Of a stretch of 64,000 bases of DNA, positions 25,536-34,336 are shown piece by piece. This DNA comes from Pseudomonas sp. PD9R. Its GTDB lineage: Bacteria > Pseudomonadota > Gammaproteobacteria > Pseudomonadales > Pseudomonadaceae. Positions within the stretch are counted from its first letter, which is position 1. The number at the start of each line of letters is the position of its first letter. The notes below the pieces were generated by a model. The model searched no databases, had not been told where the DNA came from, and saw only the letters and a program-made list of their open reading frames with translations. A program made the translations under genes and the position numbers. The stretch spans positions 1 to 64,000 of the forward strand of contig NZ_JAHTMR010000021.1 in NCBI RefSeq assembly GCF_019200975.1. The letters run 5' to 3'.

Positions 25536-25919
25536 CTACAGGACAGCGAACGTGCCTTGCGCTTTTGCGACCAGTTTGTCTCCTTGCATCACGTCGGCTT
25601 CAACCACCAAGGTGCGGCGACCCGGGTGGATCACTCGGGCCGTGCACATCACCTCACCGTCCGAGACGGCGCGGATGTAGTTGATCTTGCACTCGATGGT
25701 CGCGCTCTGCTGGTCAAAGCCATGGGTGCTGGAACAGGCCAGCCCCATCGCAATGTCTACCAGACTGAACAAAGCCCCGCCGTGCAGCTTGCCGCCACGG
25801 TTGCGCAGTTCTGGTTCCAGCGCCAGGGCGACTTGCGCCACCCCGGTTTCCAAACTGTGCAAGCGGCACCCCAGCAGCTTGAAAAACGCGCTTTCGGTCA
25901 AGCCGGCCGGGATGTCCAT
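25536..25919 (-). CDS. Hotdog-fold thioesterase (PaaI/YdiI-like)
   Basis: Acyl-CoA thioesterase-like protein of 127 residues with the hotdog signature NRGGKLHGGALFSLVDIAMG followed by ATIECKINYIRAV and the C-terminal KLVAKAQGTFAVL. Its ATG overlaps the tex stop by one base (TGATG), so it is co-transcribed and translationally coupled with tex. Substrate unknown. Confidence 0.88.
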   Translation of the reverse strand: MDIPAGLTESAFFKLLGCRLHSLETGVAQVALALEPELRNRGGKLHGGALFSLVDIAMGLACSSTHGFDQQSATIECKINYIRAVSDGEVMCTARVIHPGRRTLVVEADVMQGDKLVAKAQGTFAVL

Positions 25920-28243
25920 CAGCGTTTCTTCAACTGCTTGGCGTTGGCGAACAGCGAAGCCATGGCGTTGTTGCTCGGGGCCGGAGCCGTGGTTTCCTTG
26001 CGCGGTGCAGTGTTCTGGGACTGGCGCGGTGCCGAACCCGGACGTGCACCACGGGCACCGTCGATTTTCTCGCCCGGCGTGTCGCTCATGCGCATCGACA
26101 GGCCCACGCGTTTACGCGGAATGTCGATTTCCATGACCTTCACCTTGACCACATCACCGGCCTTCACCGCTTCACGCGGATCTTTGATGAACTTCTCCGA
26201 AAGCGCCGAGATGTGCACCAAACCGTCCTGATGCACGCCGATGTCGACGAACGCGCCGAAGTTGGTCACGTTGGTCACCACGCCTTCGAGGATCATGCCC
26301 AGTTGCAGGTCCTTGAGGTCTTCGACGCCTTCCTGGAACTCGGCAGTCTTGAACTCGGGACGCGGGTCGCGACCGGGTTTTTCGAGCTCTTGCAGAATGT
26401 CGGTGACCGTCGGCAGACCGAATGTTTCGTCGGTGTACTTCTTCGGGTCCAAGCGCTTGAGGAAGCTTGCGTCGCCGATCAGCGAGCGAATGTCACGGTC
26501 CGTTTCAGCGGCGATGCGCTGCACCAGCGGATAGGCCTCCGGGTGAACGGCGGACGAATCCAGCGGGTTCTCACCGTTCATGACGCGAAGGAAACCGGCG
26601 GCTTGTTCGAAGGTCTTTTCACCCAGACGCGCGACTTTCTTCAGCGCCGCGCGGGTTTTGAACGCGCCGTGCTCGTCGCGGTGACTGACAATGTTCTGTG
26701 CCAGTGTTGCGTTGAGGCCGGAGATGCGCGCCAGCAGCGCCACGGAGGCAGTGTTCACATCCACGCCAACGGCGTTCACGCAGTCTTCGACCACAGCGTC
26801 GAGGCCACGAGCCAGTTTCAATTGCGACACGTCGTGCTGGTATTGGCCGACACCGATGGATTTCGGATCGATCTTCACCAGTTCGGCCAACGGGTCTTGC
26901 AGGCGACGGGCAATCGACACCGCGCCACGGATCGACACGTCGAGGTCCGGGAATTCCTTGGAAGCCAGTTCCGATGCCGAGTAAACCGATGCGCCGGCCT
27001 CGGAGACCATGACTTTGGTCATCTTCATTGCTGGGTATTTTTTGATCAGCTCGGCAGCCAGTTTGTCGGTTTCACGGCTGGCGGTGCCGTTGCCGATGGC
27101 AATCAGGTCGACCGCGTGCTTGGCGCACAGGGCGGCAAGAATCGCGAGGGTCTGGTCCCACTTGTTGTGCGGTACGTGCGGGTAAACCGTCGCGTGATCC
27201 AGCAGCTTGCCAGTGGAGTCGACCACGGCGACCTTGCAACCGGTGCGCAGGCCCGGGTCGAGGCCCAGGGTGGCGCGCGGACCGGCCGGGGCCGACAGCA
27301 ACAAGTCGTGCAGGTTGTGTGCGAAGACATTGATGGCTTCGGTTTCCGCGCCATCGCGCAGTTCGCCCAGCAGGTCGGTTTCCAGATGGGTGTAGAGCTT
27401 GACCTTCCAGGTCCAGCGCACCACTTCCCCCAGCCATTTGTCGGCGGCGCGGTTCTGATTCTGGATGCCGAATTGCTGGCCGATCATGCCTTCGCACGGG
27501 TGCATGGTGCCCGGCAGCTCGTCGCCGACTTTCAGCGCGGAGCTGAGAATGCCTTCGTTACGACCACGGAAAATCGCCAGGGCGCGGTGCGACGGCATGC
27601 TTTTCAGCGGTTCGTCGTGTTCGAAGTAGTCGCGGAACTTGGCGCCTTCCTCTTCCTTGCCGGCAATCACGCGGGCACTGAGGGTGGCTTCCTGCTTGAG
27701 GTAGCTGCGCAGCTTGTCCAGCAGGCCGGCGTCTTCTGCGAAGCGTTCCATCAGGATGTACTTGGCGCCTTCGAGGGCCGCCTTTACATCGGCCACGCCT
27801 TTTTCGGCATCGACGAAGCGTGCAGCTTCAGCGTCCGGCGTCAGGCTCGGGTCGTTGAACAAGCCGTCAGCCAAGTCGCCGAGGCCGGCTTCCAGTGCAA
27901 TCTGGCCCTTGGTGCGGCGCTTTTGCTTGTACGGCAGGTACAAATCTTCGAGGCGGGTCTTGGTGTCGGCGAGTTTGATATCGCGTTCCAGTTGCGGGGT
28001 CAGCTTGCCTTGCTCCTGGATGCTGGCCAGGATGCTGATGCGCCGTTCGTCGAGTTCTCGCAGGTAGCGCAGACGCTCTTCCAGATGACGCAACTGAATG
28101 TCATCGAGGCTGCCGGTCACTTCTTTCCGGTAACGGGCGATGAAGGGCACCGTGGAGCCTTCATCGAGTAGCGCGACGGCCGCTTCGACCTGTTGTGGGC
28201 GGACGCCGAGTTCCTCGGCGATGCGGCTGTTGATGCTGTCCAT
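25919..28243 (-). CDS. tex: Transcription accessory protein Tex
   Basis: RNA-binding protein of 774 residues (E. coli YhgF/Tex ~773). Order: N-terminal helical domain starting MDSINSRIAEELGVRPQQVE; YqgF/RNase-H-like domain with LGLDPGLRTGCKVAVVDSTG; helix-hairpin-helix region NTASVALLARISGLNATLAQ; C-terminal S1 domain at about 645-720 (GMILEGVVTNVTNFGAFVDI); then a basic low-complexity tail ending LKKR. ATG 28243 chosen over a TTG five codons earlier. Transcribed with the thioesterase. Confidence 0.95.
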   Translation of the reverse strand: MDSINSRIAEELGVRPQQVEAAVALLDEGSTVPFIARYRKEVTGSLDDIQLRHLEERLRYLRELDERRISILASIQEQGKLTPQLERDIKLADTKTRLEDLYLPYKQKRRTKGQIALEAGLGDLADGLFNDPSLTPDAEAARFVDAEKGVADVKAALEGAKYILMERFAEDAGLLDKLRSYLKQEATLSARVIAGKEEEGAKFRDYFEHDEPLKSMPSHRALAIFRGRNEGILSSALKVGDELPGTMHPCEGMIGQQFGIQNQNRAADKWLGEVVRWTWKVKLYTHLETDLLGELRDGAETEAINVFAHNLHDLLLSAPAGPRATLGLDPGLRTGCKVAVVDSTGKLLDHATVYPHVPHNKWDQTLAILAALCAKHAVDLIAIGNGTASRETDKLAAELIKKYPAMKMTKVMVSEAGASVYSASELASKEFPDLDVSIRGAVSIARRLQDPLAELVKIDPKSIGVGQYQHDVSQLKLARGLDAVVEDCVNAVGVDVNTASVALLARISGLNATLAQNIVSHRDEHGAFKTRAALKKVARLGEKTFEQAAGFLRVMNGENPLDSSAVHPEAYPLVQRIAAETDRDIRSLIGDASFLKRLDPKKYTDETFGLPTVTDILQELEKPGRDPRPEFKTAEFQEGVEDLKDLQLGMILEGVVTNVTNFGAFVDIGVHQDGLVHISALSEKFIKDPREAVKAGDVVKVKVMEIDIPRKRVGLSMRMSDTPGEKIDGARGARPGSAPRQSQNTAPRKETTAPAPSNNAMASLFANAKQLKKR

Positions 28244-28441
28244 AAAACCACCTGACAAATTGTGAAAGCAGGCTCGCAGGCGCAGAGATAGGGCCTCGGC
28301 GAGTCTGGTTGAGCGGCCTGGCCGGCGCCGCTACCTGGATCAAAAGGTATCCCGTTGACCCGTGAAATCGAACAATTACTGCCGGCACCATGAAAATAAA
28401 AAGCGGCCACCGGGCGTAATGATCAGACGTTGCCTGACACA

Positions 28442-28470
28442 AAAGGCCGCGCATTATAACCAGCGTTCGC
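28442..28470 (-). promoter_or_regulatory. Candidate tex promoter
   Basis: Minus strand GGTTATAATGCGCGGCC contains a perfect TATAAT -10 about 210 bases upstream of tex. The -35 is weak. The rest of the 28244-28604 gap holds no gene; divergent promoters for tex and ompR share it. Confidence 0.45.
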
Positions 28471-28604
28471 CGTTCGGGGGCATCAGGGGTTGCCCGGTGC
28501 AACGGGCGGTTTTCTGGCGATAAAGGAAAAATCTGCTAACAATGCACACGGTGCGTATAACGACAGCTACGCCATAATGCGCGCCGAGATCAAAGGAGCA
28601 TCCA

Positions 28605-29345
28605 ATGAGCAGCACTGCACAAACTGCTGAAGGCGAAAAAATTCTCATCGTTGACGACGATCCAGGGCTCAGCAGCCTGCTGGAACGTTTTTTCGTCAGC
28701 AAGGGCTATCGCGCACGCGCGGTACCGAACACGGAACAAATGGACCGCCTGCTGGCGCGTGAAGTGTTCAACCTGGTCGTCCTCGACCTGATGCTGCCCG
28801 GCGAAGACGGCCTGACTGCTTGCCGCCGCCTGCGTGGCGCGAACAATCAGATTCCGATCATCATGCTGACCGCCAAGGGCGATGAGCTGAGCCGCATCAA
28901 GGGCCTGGAACTGGGCGCCGATGACTACCTGGCCAAGCCGTTCAACCCGGACGAGCTGATGGCCCGCGTCAAAGCGGTCCTGCGTCGCCAATCGGCTCCG
29001 GTGCCGGGCGCGCCGGGCAGCGAAGACGAAAGCGTGACCTTCGGTGACTATGAACTGTCGCTGGCTACCCGCGAACTCAAGCGCGGCGAAGAAGTGCACA
29101 TGCTCACCACCGGTGAGTTTGCGGTGCTCAAGGCGCTGGTAATGAACGCCCGTCAGCCACTGACCCGCGACAAACTGATGAACCTGGCCCGTGGCCGCGA
29201 GTGGGATGCGCTGGAGCGTTCCATCGACGTGCAGATTTCCCGCCTGCGCCGGATGATCGAACCTGATCCGTCCAAGCCGCGCTACATCCAGACCGTCTGG
29301 GGCGTGGGCTATGTGTTCGTTCCGGATGGCGCCGCCACCAAGTGA
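28605..29345 (+). CDS. ompR: Response regulator OmpR (AmgR-like)
   Basis: DNA-binding response regulator (246 residues): receiver domain with acidic pocket KILIVDDDPG, phospho-acceptor D61 in VVLDLMLPGEDG and Lys in DDYLAKPFNPDELMARVKAV; winged-helix output domain (about 140-240) with LTRDKLMNLARGREWDAL and YIQTVWGVGYVFVPDG. AAAGGAG precedes ATG 28605. It pairs with the downstream histidine kinase. In P. aeruginosa the orthologous pair is called AmgRS and affects envelope stress and aminoglycoside tolerance. Confidence 0.94.
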   Translation: MSSTAQTAEGEKILIVDDDPGLSSLLERFFVSKGYRARAVPNTEQMDRLLAREVFNLVVLDLMLPGEDGLTACRRLRGANNQIPIIMLTAKGDELSRIKGLELGADDYLAKPFNPDELMARVKAVLRRQSAPVPGAPGSEDESVTFGDYELSLATRELKRGEEVHMLTTGEFAVLKALVMNARQPLTRDKLMNLARGREWDALERSIDVQISRLRRMIEPDPSKPRYIQTVWGVGYVFVPDGAATK

Positions 29346-29354
29346 TCGGCGATT

Positions 29355-29441
29355 TGTAGGAGCGGGTTGCGCGGGCAGCGGTTAGAAGACCTTGCCCGCA
29401 GACTCGCGATCCGCAATGTGCGAGCATCGCTCGCTCCTGCA
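29355..29441. repeat. Degenerate REP pair between ompR and envZ
   Basis: TGTAGGAGCGGGTTGCGCGG on the left and CGAGCATCGCTCGCTCCTGC on the right, with eroded arms. It fills most of the 114-base ompR-envZ gap. Confidence 0.6.
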
Positions 29442-29459
29442 AGTGTGTAGCGGTTATCC

Positions 29460-30773
29460 ATGAAAACCCCGGTTTGGTTCCCCCAAAGCTTCTTCTCCCG
29501 CACCCTTTGGCTGGTGCTCATCGTCGTTCTGTTCTCCAAGGCGCTGACGCTGGTTTATCTGTTGATGAACGAAGACGTGCTGGTGGACCGCCAATACAGC
29601 CACGGCGTCGCCCTGACGCTACGCGCCTATTGGGCCGCCGACGAAAACAACCGTGACAAGATTGCCGATGCCGCGACCCTGATTCGGGTAGTGGGCGCGG
29701 GTGTGCCGGAAGGCGAGCAACACTGGCCTTACAGCGAGATCTATCAGCGGCAAATGCAAGCCGAACTGGGTGCCGATACCGAAGTGCGGTTACGCATGCA
29801 TTCGCCGCCGGCGCTGTGGGTTCGGGCGCCGAGCCTGGGCGATGGATGGCTGAAGGTGCCGTTGTACCCGCATCCACTGCGCGGCCAGAAAATCTGGAAC
29901 GTGCTCGGTTGGTTCCTCGCTATCGGCTTGCTGTCCACCGCCTCGGCGTGGATCTTCGTCAGCCAGCTCAATCAACCTTTGAAACGCTTGGTCTATGCCG
30001 CGAGGCAGCTCGGTCAGGGGCGCAGCGTGCGTCTGCCGATCAGCGATACGCCGAGTGAAATGACCGAGGTTTATCGCGCCTTCAACCAAATGGCGGAGGA
30101 CGTCGAACAGGCCGGACGCGAGCGCGAGCTGATGCTGGCCGGGGTCTCCCATGACCTGCGCACGCCACTGACCCGATTACGGCTGTCCCTGGAACTGATG
30201 GGCGACCGCAACGACTTGACGGACGACATGGTCCGCGACATCGAAGACATGGACGCGATTCTCGACCAGTTCCTGGCGTTCATTCGCGATGGCCGCGATG
30301 AGTCGGTGGAAGAGGTGGACTTGAGCGATCTCGTTCGTGAAGTTGCCGCGCCGTACAACCAGAACGAAGAGAAGGTGCGCTTGCGCCTGGAACCGATCCA
30401 GCCGTTCCCGTTGCGTCGAGTGTCGATGAAACGCCTGCTGAACAACCTGATTGGCAACGCGCTGCATCATGCCGGTAATGGCGTTGAAGTAGCGGCGTAT
30501 GTCTCCGGGGACACCGCTGCGCCATACGTGGTGCTGAGTGTGATGGACCGTGGCGCCGGGATTGATCCGTCAGAGCTTGAGGCGATCTTTAACCCGTTTA
30601 CCCGTGGCGATCGTGCGCGTGGCGGGAAGGGCACTGGTTTGGGCTTGGCGATCGTGAAGCGGATTGCTTCGATGCACGGCGGCAACGTTGAGTTGCGCAA
30701 CCGTTCTGGCGGTGGGCTTGAAGCGCGGGTGCGGTTGCCGCTGGGGTTGATGTTGCCTCGGGATGCCGTTTAA
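29460..30773 (+). CDS. envZ: Sensor histidine kinase EnvZ (AmgS-like)
   Basis: Membrane kinase of 437 residues: N-terminal helix (LVLIVVLFSKALTLVYLL, 18-35), periplasmic segment (~36-145), second helix (IWNVLGWFLAIGLLSTASAW and on), HAMP region (SQLNQPLKRLVYAARQLGQG), dimerisation domain with phospho-His H231 in AGVSHDLRTPLTRLRLSLEL, then the ATPase with N box (LNNLIGNALHHA), DRGAGI and GKGTGLGLAIVKRI. It should phosphorylate the OmpR encoded upstream. Confidence 0.93.
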   Translation: MKTPVWFPQSFFSRTLWLVLIVVLFSKALTLVYLLMNEDVLVDRQYSHGVALTLRAYWAADENNRDKIADAATLIRVVGAGVPEGEQHWPYSEIYQRQMQAELGADTEVRLRMHSPPALWVRAPSLGDGWLKVPLYPHPLRGQKIWNVLGWFLAIGLLSTASAWIFVSQLNQPLKRLVYAARQLGQGRSVRLPISDTPSEMTEVYRAFNQMAEDVEQAGRERELMLAGVSHDLRTPLTRLRLSLELMGDRNDLTDDMVRDIEDMDAILDQFLAFIRDGRDESVEEVDLSDLVREVAAPYNQNEEKVRLRLEPIQPFPLRRVSMKRLLNNLIGNALHHAGNGVEVAAYVSGDTAAPYVVLSVMDRGAGIDPSELEAIFNPFTRGDRARGGKGTGLGLAIVKRIASMHGGNVELRNRSGGGLEARVRLPLGLMLPRDAV

Positions 30774-30778
30774 AGACT

Positions 30779-30862
30779 GAAAAGATCGCAGCCTGCGGCA
30801 GCTCCTTGTATCTACAGGGTACGTATTCCCATGTAGGAGCTGGCGCAGGCTGCGATCTTTTG
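30779..30862. repeat. REP pair between envZ and rimK
   Basis: Inverted GGAGCTGCCGCAGGCTGCGATC-type REPs filling the convergent gap, starting six bases after envZ and ending just before the rimK stop. Confidence 0.88.
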
Positions 30863-30866
30863 GCTT

Positions 30867-31772
30867 TTAACCCTTACCTTTGGTCCGGGTCATATTCGGC
30901 CCGCCATTCTTCTCCAGGTGCTCAATGATGATCCCGGCCACATTCTTCCCCGTGGTGGTCTCGATCCCTTCCAGCCCCGGCGACGAGTTCACTTCCATCA
31001 CCAGCGGCCCGTGATTGGAGCGCAGGATATCCACCCCCGCCACCGCCAAACCCATGACCTTCGCCGCACGCAATGCCGTCATGCGTTCTTCTGGCGTGAT
31101 CTTGATCAGGCTGGCGCTGCCACCGCGATGCAGGTTGGAGCGAAACTCACCCGGTTTGGCCTGGCGCTTCATCGCCGCGATCACCTTGTCGCCCACCACG
31201 AAGCAGCGGATATCGGCACCGCCAGCCTCCTTGATGTATTCCTGAACCATGATGTTTTGCTTGAGGCCCATGAACGCCTCGATCACAGACTCCGCCGCTG
31301 TGGCGGTTTCGCACAACACCACGCCGATGCCTTGGGTGCCTTCCAGCACTTTGATTACCAGCGGCGCGCCGTTGACCATCTCGATCAGGTCGGGAATGTC
31401 ATCCGGGGAGTGGGCAAACCCGGTTACCGGCAAACCGATCCCCCGGCGTGACAGCAATTGCAGCGAACGCAGTTTGTCCCGCGAGCGGGCGATGGCTACC
31501 GATTCGTTGAGTGGAAAAACCCCCATCATTTCAAACTGGCGCAGCACCGCGCAGCCATAAAACGTGACCGACGCGCCGATTCGCGGGATCACTGCATCGA
31601 AACCCTCCAGCGGCTTGCCGCGATAGTGGATCTGCGGCTTGTGGCTGGCGATGTTCATATAGGCGCGCAGGGTATCGACTACCACCATTTCATGGCCGCG
31701 TTCGGTACCGGCTTCGACCAGGCGGCGGGTGGAATACAGACGCGGGTTCCGCGACAGCACAGCGATCTTCAT
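30867..31772 (-). CDS. rimK: Ribosomal protein S6 glutamate ligase
   Basis: ATP-grasp ligase (301 residues) that adds glutamates to the C-terminus of ribosomal protein S6. Segments: MKIAVLSRNPRLYSTRRLVE, IPRIGASVTFYGCAVLRQFE, ATP-binding PLVIKVLEGTQGIGVVLCET, GGADIRCFVVGDKVIAAMKR and the metal-binding VMEVNSSPGLEGIE. ATG 31772 overlaps the stop of the protease gene upstream (ATGA). In P. fluorescens, RimK with its partner protease is reported to remodel the proteome during plant colonisation. Confidence 0.94.
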   Translation of the reverse strand: MKIAVLSRNPRLYSTRRLVEAGTERGHEMVVVDTLRAYMNIASHKPQIHYRGKPLEGFDAVIPRIGASVTFYGCAVLRQFEMMGVFPLNESVAIARSRDKLRSLQLLSRRGIGLPVTGFAHSPDDIPDLIEMVNGAPLVIKVLEGTQGIGVVLCETATAAESVIEAFMGLKQNIMVQEYIKEAGGADIRCFVVGDKVIAAMKRQAKPGEFRSNLHRGGSASLIKITPEERMTALRAAKVMGLAVAGVDILRSNHGPLVMEVNSSPGLEGIETTTGKNVAGIIIEHLEKNGGPNMTRTKGKG

Positions 31773-32248
31773 GCAACACCTGTGGAGGAGGTAGATACCG
31801 GGAACACCGGCTTGTCTTGTACATATTTAATGCCTGGATTAACGACCAGCTGGCCGTCGATCAGGGCTTTGGAACCGAGTAACAGGCGATAACGCATGGA
31901 CTTGCGGCAGGCCAGCGTGAACTGAACCCGCCAGACCCGATCACCAAGGGCCAGGGTCGTGCTGATCACGTATCGCACCTGCGCATGACCGTTAGAGCTT
32001 TTAATGGTTTTCATCGTTACCAGCGGCGCTTCGCAACGGCGGTGACGCAATTGCACCACCGTGCCCAGGTGTGCGGTGAAACGCACCCACTGCCCGCCGT
32101 CGCGCTCGAATGTCTCGATGTCGGTGGCATGCAGGCTGGAGGTGCTGGCGCCGGTGTCGATTTTTGCCCGAAGGCCCGCGACTCCCAAATCCGGGAGCGC
32201 CACCCACTCGCGCAGACCGACAACGGTCAAATGGTCAAATGTCTTCAA
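31769..32248 (-). CDS. rimB: RimB-like retropepsin-type protease
   Basis: Small protein of 159 residues with the retropepsin active-site motif KIDTGASTSSLHA (D-T-G) near residue 33 and the ATP-dependent zinc protease family pattern (VRYVISTTLALGDRVWRVQF, RLLLGSKALIDGQLVVNPG). It is translationally coupled to rimK and matches RimB, the protease that trims polyglutamylated S6. Confidence 0.88.
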   Translation of the reverse strand: MKTFDHLTVVGLREWVALPDLGVAGLRAKIDTGASTSSLHATDIETFERDGGQWVRFTAHLGTVVQLRHRRCEAPLVTMKTIKSSNGHAQVRYVISTTLALGDRVWRVQFTLACRKSMRYRLLLGSKALIDGQLVVNPGIKYVQDKPVFPVSTSSTGVA

Positions 32249-32464
32249 AATTGCTCAACCGGTAGAAACCGCGCTGGCCGCAAGCAGCCGAATTCGCGGT
32301 ATTCACGCAGAATAATGGTTAAAAGGCGACAGATATCTACGGCCCGGATTTCCAGTCCCGCAGGGCGGTTCTGGAATGCCTGCATTGTAATCCGAGACGG
32401 TGTAATTCTTGGTACGACAGAAACGGTAGTACAGTTCACCAATATTTCAGAACGAGGAAATCCC

Positions 32465-32872
32465 ATGGCACAAAAAAACGAAGAGGACGACAAAGTCCGC
32501 CTCGATAAATGGTTGTGGGCGGCGCGCTTTTATAAAACTCGTGCGCTGGCCAAAGCGGCGATTGAAAGCGGCAAGGTGCATTGCCGGGGCGAGCGCTGCA
32601 AGCCTGGCAAAGAGCCACGTATTGGCGATGAATTTGTGATCCGCACGGGTTTCGAGGAGCGCACAGTGGTGGTCCAGGCGCTGTCGATCGTGCGCCGGGG
32701 CGCGCCGGAAGCGCAGACGTTGTACGCCGAAACCGAAGCCAGCATTGCCAAGCGCGAGAATGCCGCGGCCCAGCGCAAGGCCGGCGCCTTGGGCGTGAGC
32801 ACCGATGGCAAGCCGAGCAAAAAGCAGCGGCGGGACCTGTTCAAGTTCCGTGGAGACAGTCACGGCGACTAA
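32465..32872 (+). CDS. hslR: Heat-shock protein 15 (ribosome-associated S4 protein)
   Basis: RNA-binding Hsp15 (135 residues) that rescues nascent-chain-bearing free 50S subunits after heat shock. S4 domain at residues 10-70: VRLDKWLWAARFYKTRALAK, AIESGKVHCRGERCKPGKEP. Basic C-terminus with KPSKKQRRDLFKFRGD. ATG 32465 follows GAGGAAATCCC; the long upstream extension of the frame is not coding. A REP begins right behind its stop. Confidence 0.92.
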   Translation: MAQKNEEDDKVRLDKWLWAARFYKTRALAKAAIESGKVHCRGERCKPGKEPRIGDEFVIRTGFEERTVVVQALSIVRRGAPEAQTLYAETEASIAKRENAAAQRKAGALGVSTDGKPSKKQRRDLFKFRGDSHGD

Positions 32873-32873
32873 A

Positions 32874-32949
32874 AAGATCGCAGCCTTCGGCAGCTCAGCA
32901 GGGTGAATACAAGTCCCGTGTAGGAGCTGCCGAAGGCTGCGATCTTTTC
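32874..32949. repeat. REP pair after hslR
   Basis: Inverted GCTGCCGAAGGCTGCGATC REPs with spacer GGGTGAATACAAGTCCCGT, nearly the same as in 23608-23690. Starts within two bases of the hslR stop. Confidence 0.9.
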
Positions 32950-33128
32950 AAAGGATGCGCCATTCACTTGCAATTGCGAGGATGAGCAACCATATAGGGT
33001 GATTCGTCTGCGGCGCACCGAGCGGATAAACAACCGCTCGTCGCAAATCGCCACAGTCCCTGAGCCATAGACCATAAACAGAAGACTAGCGGTGCCAGGA
33101 GCCAAGGATTGCCTATTGCCCGCCTCGC

Positions 33129-33153
33129 TAGGAACAATCCGGGATTGTTCCTA
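33129..33153. promoter_or_regulatory. Perfect 25-base palindrome upstream of hslO
   Basis: TAGGAACAATCC-G-GGATTGTTCCTA: twelve-base arms, no mismatch, one-base centre, 100 bases before hslO. It has no REP similarity and no T-run, so an operator is likelier than a terminator. The remaining 32950-33253 gap shows no supported gene. Confidence 0.6.
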
Positions 33154-33253
33154 AAATGCCGGCCATGGCTGAGCGTTACGCACCACGAGTGCTGCAAGAA
33201 GCGCGATTAATACCGTTTAAACCCCATTGTCACCCATTCAGATACCCAGACTT

Positions 33254-34156
33254 ATGACCGATCTAGCGGACACCGACTTCACCCAACGCTTCATCTTCGA
33301 TGACAGCGACACCCGTGGCGAGCTGGTCTCGTTGGAGCTCAGCTACGCCGAAGTCCTCGCCAAACATGCTTACCCGGAGCCGGTCCAGCAACTGCTCGGC
33401 GAACTGATGGCGGCCGCGTCGTTGCTGGTCGGAACCCTGAAGTTCGATGGGCTGCTGATCCTTCAGGCCCGTTCCGATGGCCCGATCCCGTTGCTGATGA
33501 TCGAGTGCTCCAGCGAGCGCGACCTTCGTGGCCTGGCCCGTTATGAAGCGGACCAGATTGCCCCCGACGCAACCCTCGCTGACCTGATGCCCAACGGCTC
33601 GCTGACGCTGACCATCGACCCGAACCAGGGTCAGCGCTACCAAGGCATCGTCGACCTCGACGGCGAAACCCTGTCGGAGTGCTTCACCAACTATTTCGTG
33701 ATGTCGCAGCAGGTGGGTACGCGTTTCTGGCTTTACGCCGATAGCCGCCGCGCTCGTGGCCTGTTGCTGCAACAACTGCCCGCCGACCGCCTGAAGGACG
33801 AAGAAGATCGCGCCGCCAGTTGGCAGCACATCACCGCGATGGGCAGCACGCTGACCGCTGACGAACTGCTGAGCCTGGACAACGAAACCGTGCTTCATCG
33901 CCTGTACCACGAAGAGCAGGTGCGTCTGTTCGATGTTCAGAAACTGCGCTTCCGTTGCAGCTGCTCGCGCGAACGTTCGGCCAATGCGTTGGTCAGTTTG
34001 GGTATGGAAGACGCGCAAAACCTGGTGGTTGAACACGGTGGCCACATCGAGATCGACTGCCAGTTCTGCAACCAGCAGTACCTGTTCGACGCCGCCGATG
34101 TCACTCAATTGTTCTCCGGAGCGGGTGTCGAGACGCCGTCAGATACCCGTCACTAA
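33254..34156 (+). CDS. hslO: Redox-regulated chaperonin Hsp33
   Basis: Holdase activated by oxidation (300 residues). The redox zinc centre is visible as C235-x-C237 (RCSCSRER) and C269-x-x-C272 (CQFCNQQY) near the C-terminus. N-terminal part: FTQRFIFDDSDTRGELVSLE and YPEPVQQLLGELMAAASLL. ATG 33254 matches the usual MTDLADTDF start. The upstream palindrome may control it. Confidence 0.95.
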   Translation: MTDLADTDFTQRFIFDDSDTRGELVSLELSYAEVLAKHAYPEPVQQLLGELMAAASLLVGTLKFDGLLILQARSDGPIPLLMIECSSERDLRGLARYEADQIAPDATLADLMPNGSLTLTIDPNQGQRYQGIVDLDGETLSECFTNYFVMSQQVGTRFWLYADSRRARGLLLQQLPADRLKDEEDRAASWQHITAMGSTLTADELLSLDNETVLHRLYHEEQVRLFDVQKLRFRCSCSRERSANALVSLGMEDAQNLVVEHGGHIEIDCQFCNQQYLFDAADVTQLFSGAGVETPSDTRH

Positions 34157-34234
34157 AACGGTTCAGCGCAGGTAAATTCACTGGTTAGTGCCGGAATAAC
34201 GCCGTTACGACAGGAGGGGCCTACTCTTTTTGGG

Positions 34235-34300
34235 CTTTTCTGGCATAATCCGGCCCACTTTTTTCGCGGTAGTAGTGCACGACTTTCTACTACAAAAACG
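34235..34300 (+). promoter_or_regulatory. pckA promoter and leader dyad
   Basis: TGGCATAAT (34239-34247) looks like an extended -10. Downstream lies GTAGTAG-N11-CTACTAC (34269-34293), a perfect seven-base dyad likely in the 5' leader, 44 bases before pckA. It could be an operator or an mRNA hairpin. Confidence 0.45.
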
Positions 34301-34336
34301 TTTGGAGCACTCGGCCACTGGCCGACGGGGAACCTC

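Noticed and set aside
26213..28171. 652-residue plus-strand ORF opposite tex
   Set aside because: Antisense frame of a well-supported gene; its translation has no recognisable motif.
32964..33197. 77-residue minus-strand ORF between hslR and hslO
   Set aside because: It includes a hydrophobic stretch, but has no good RBS and crosses the perfect palindrome. Not enough support to call a gene.
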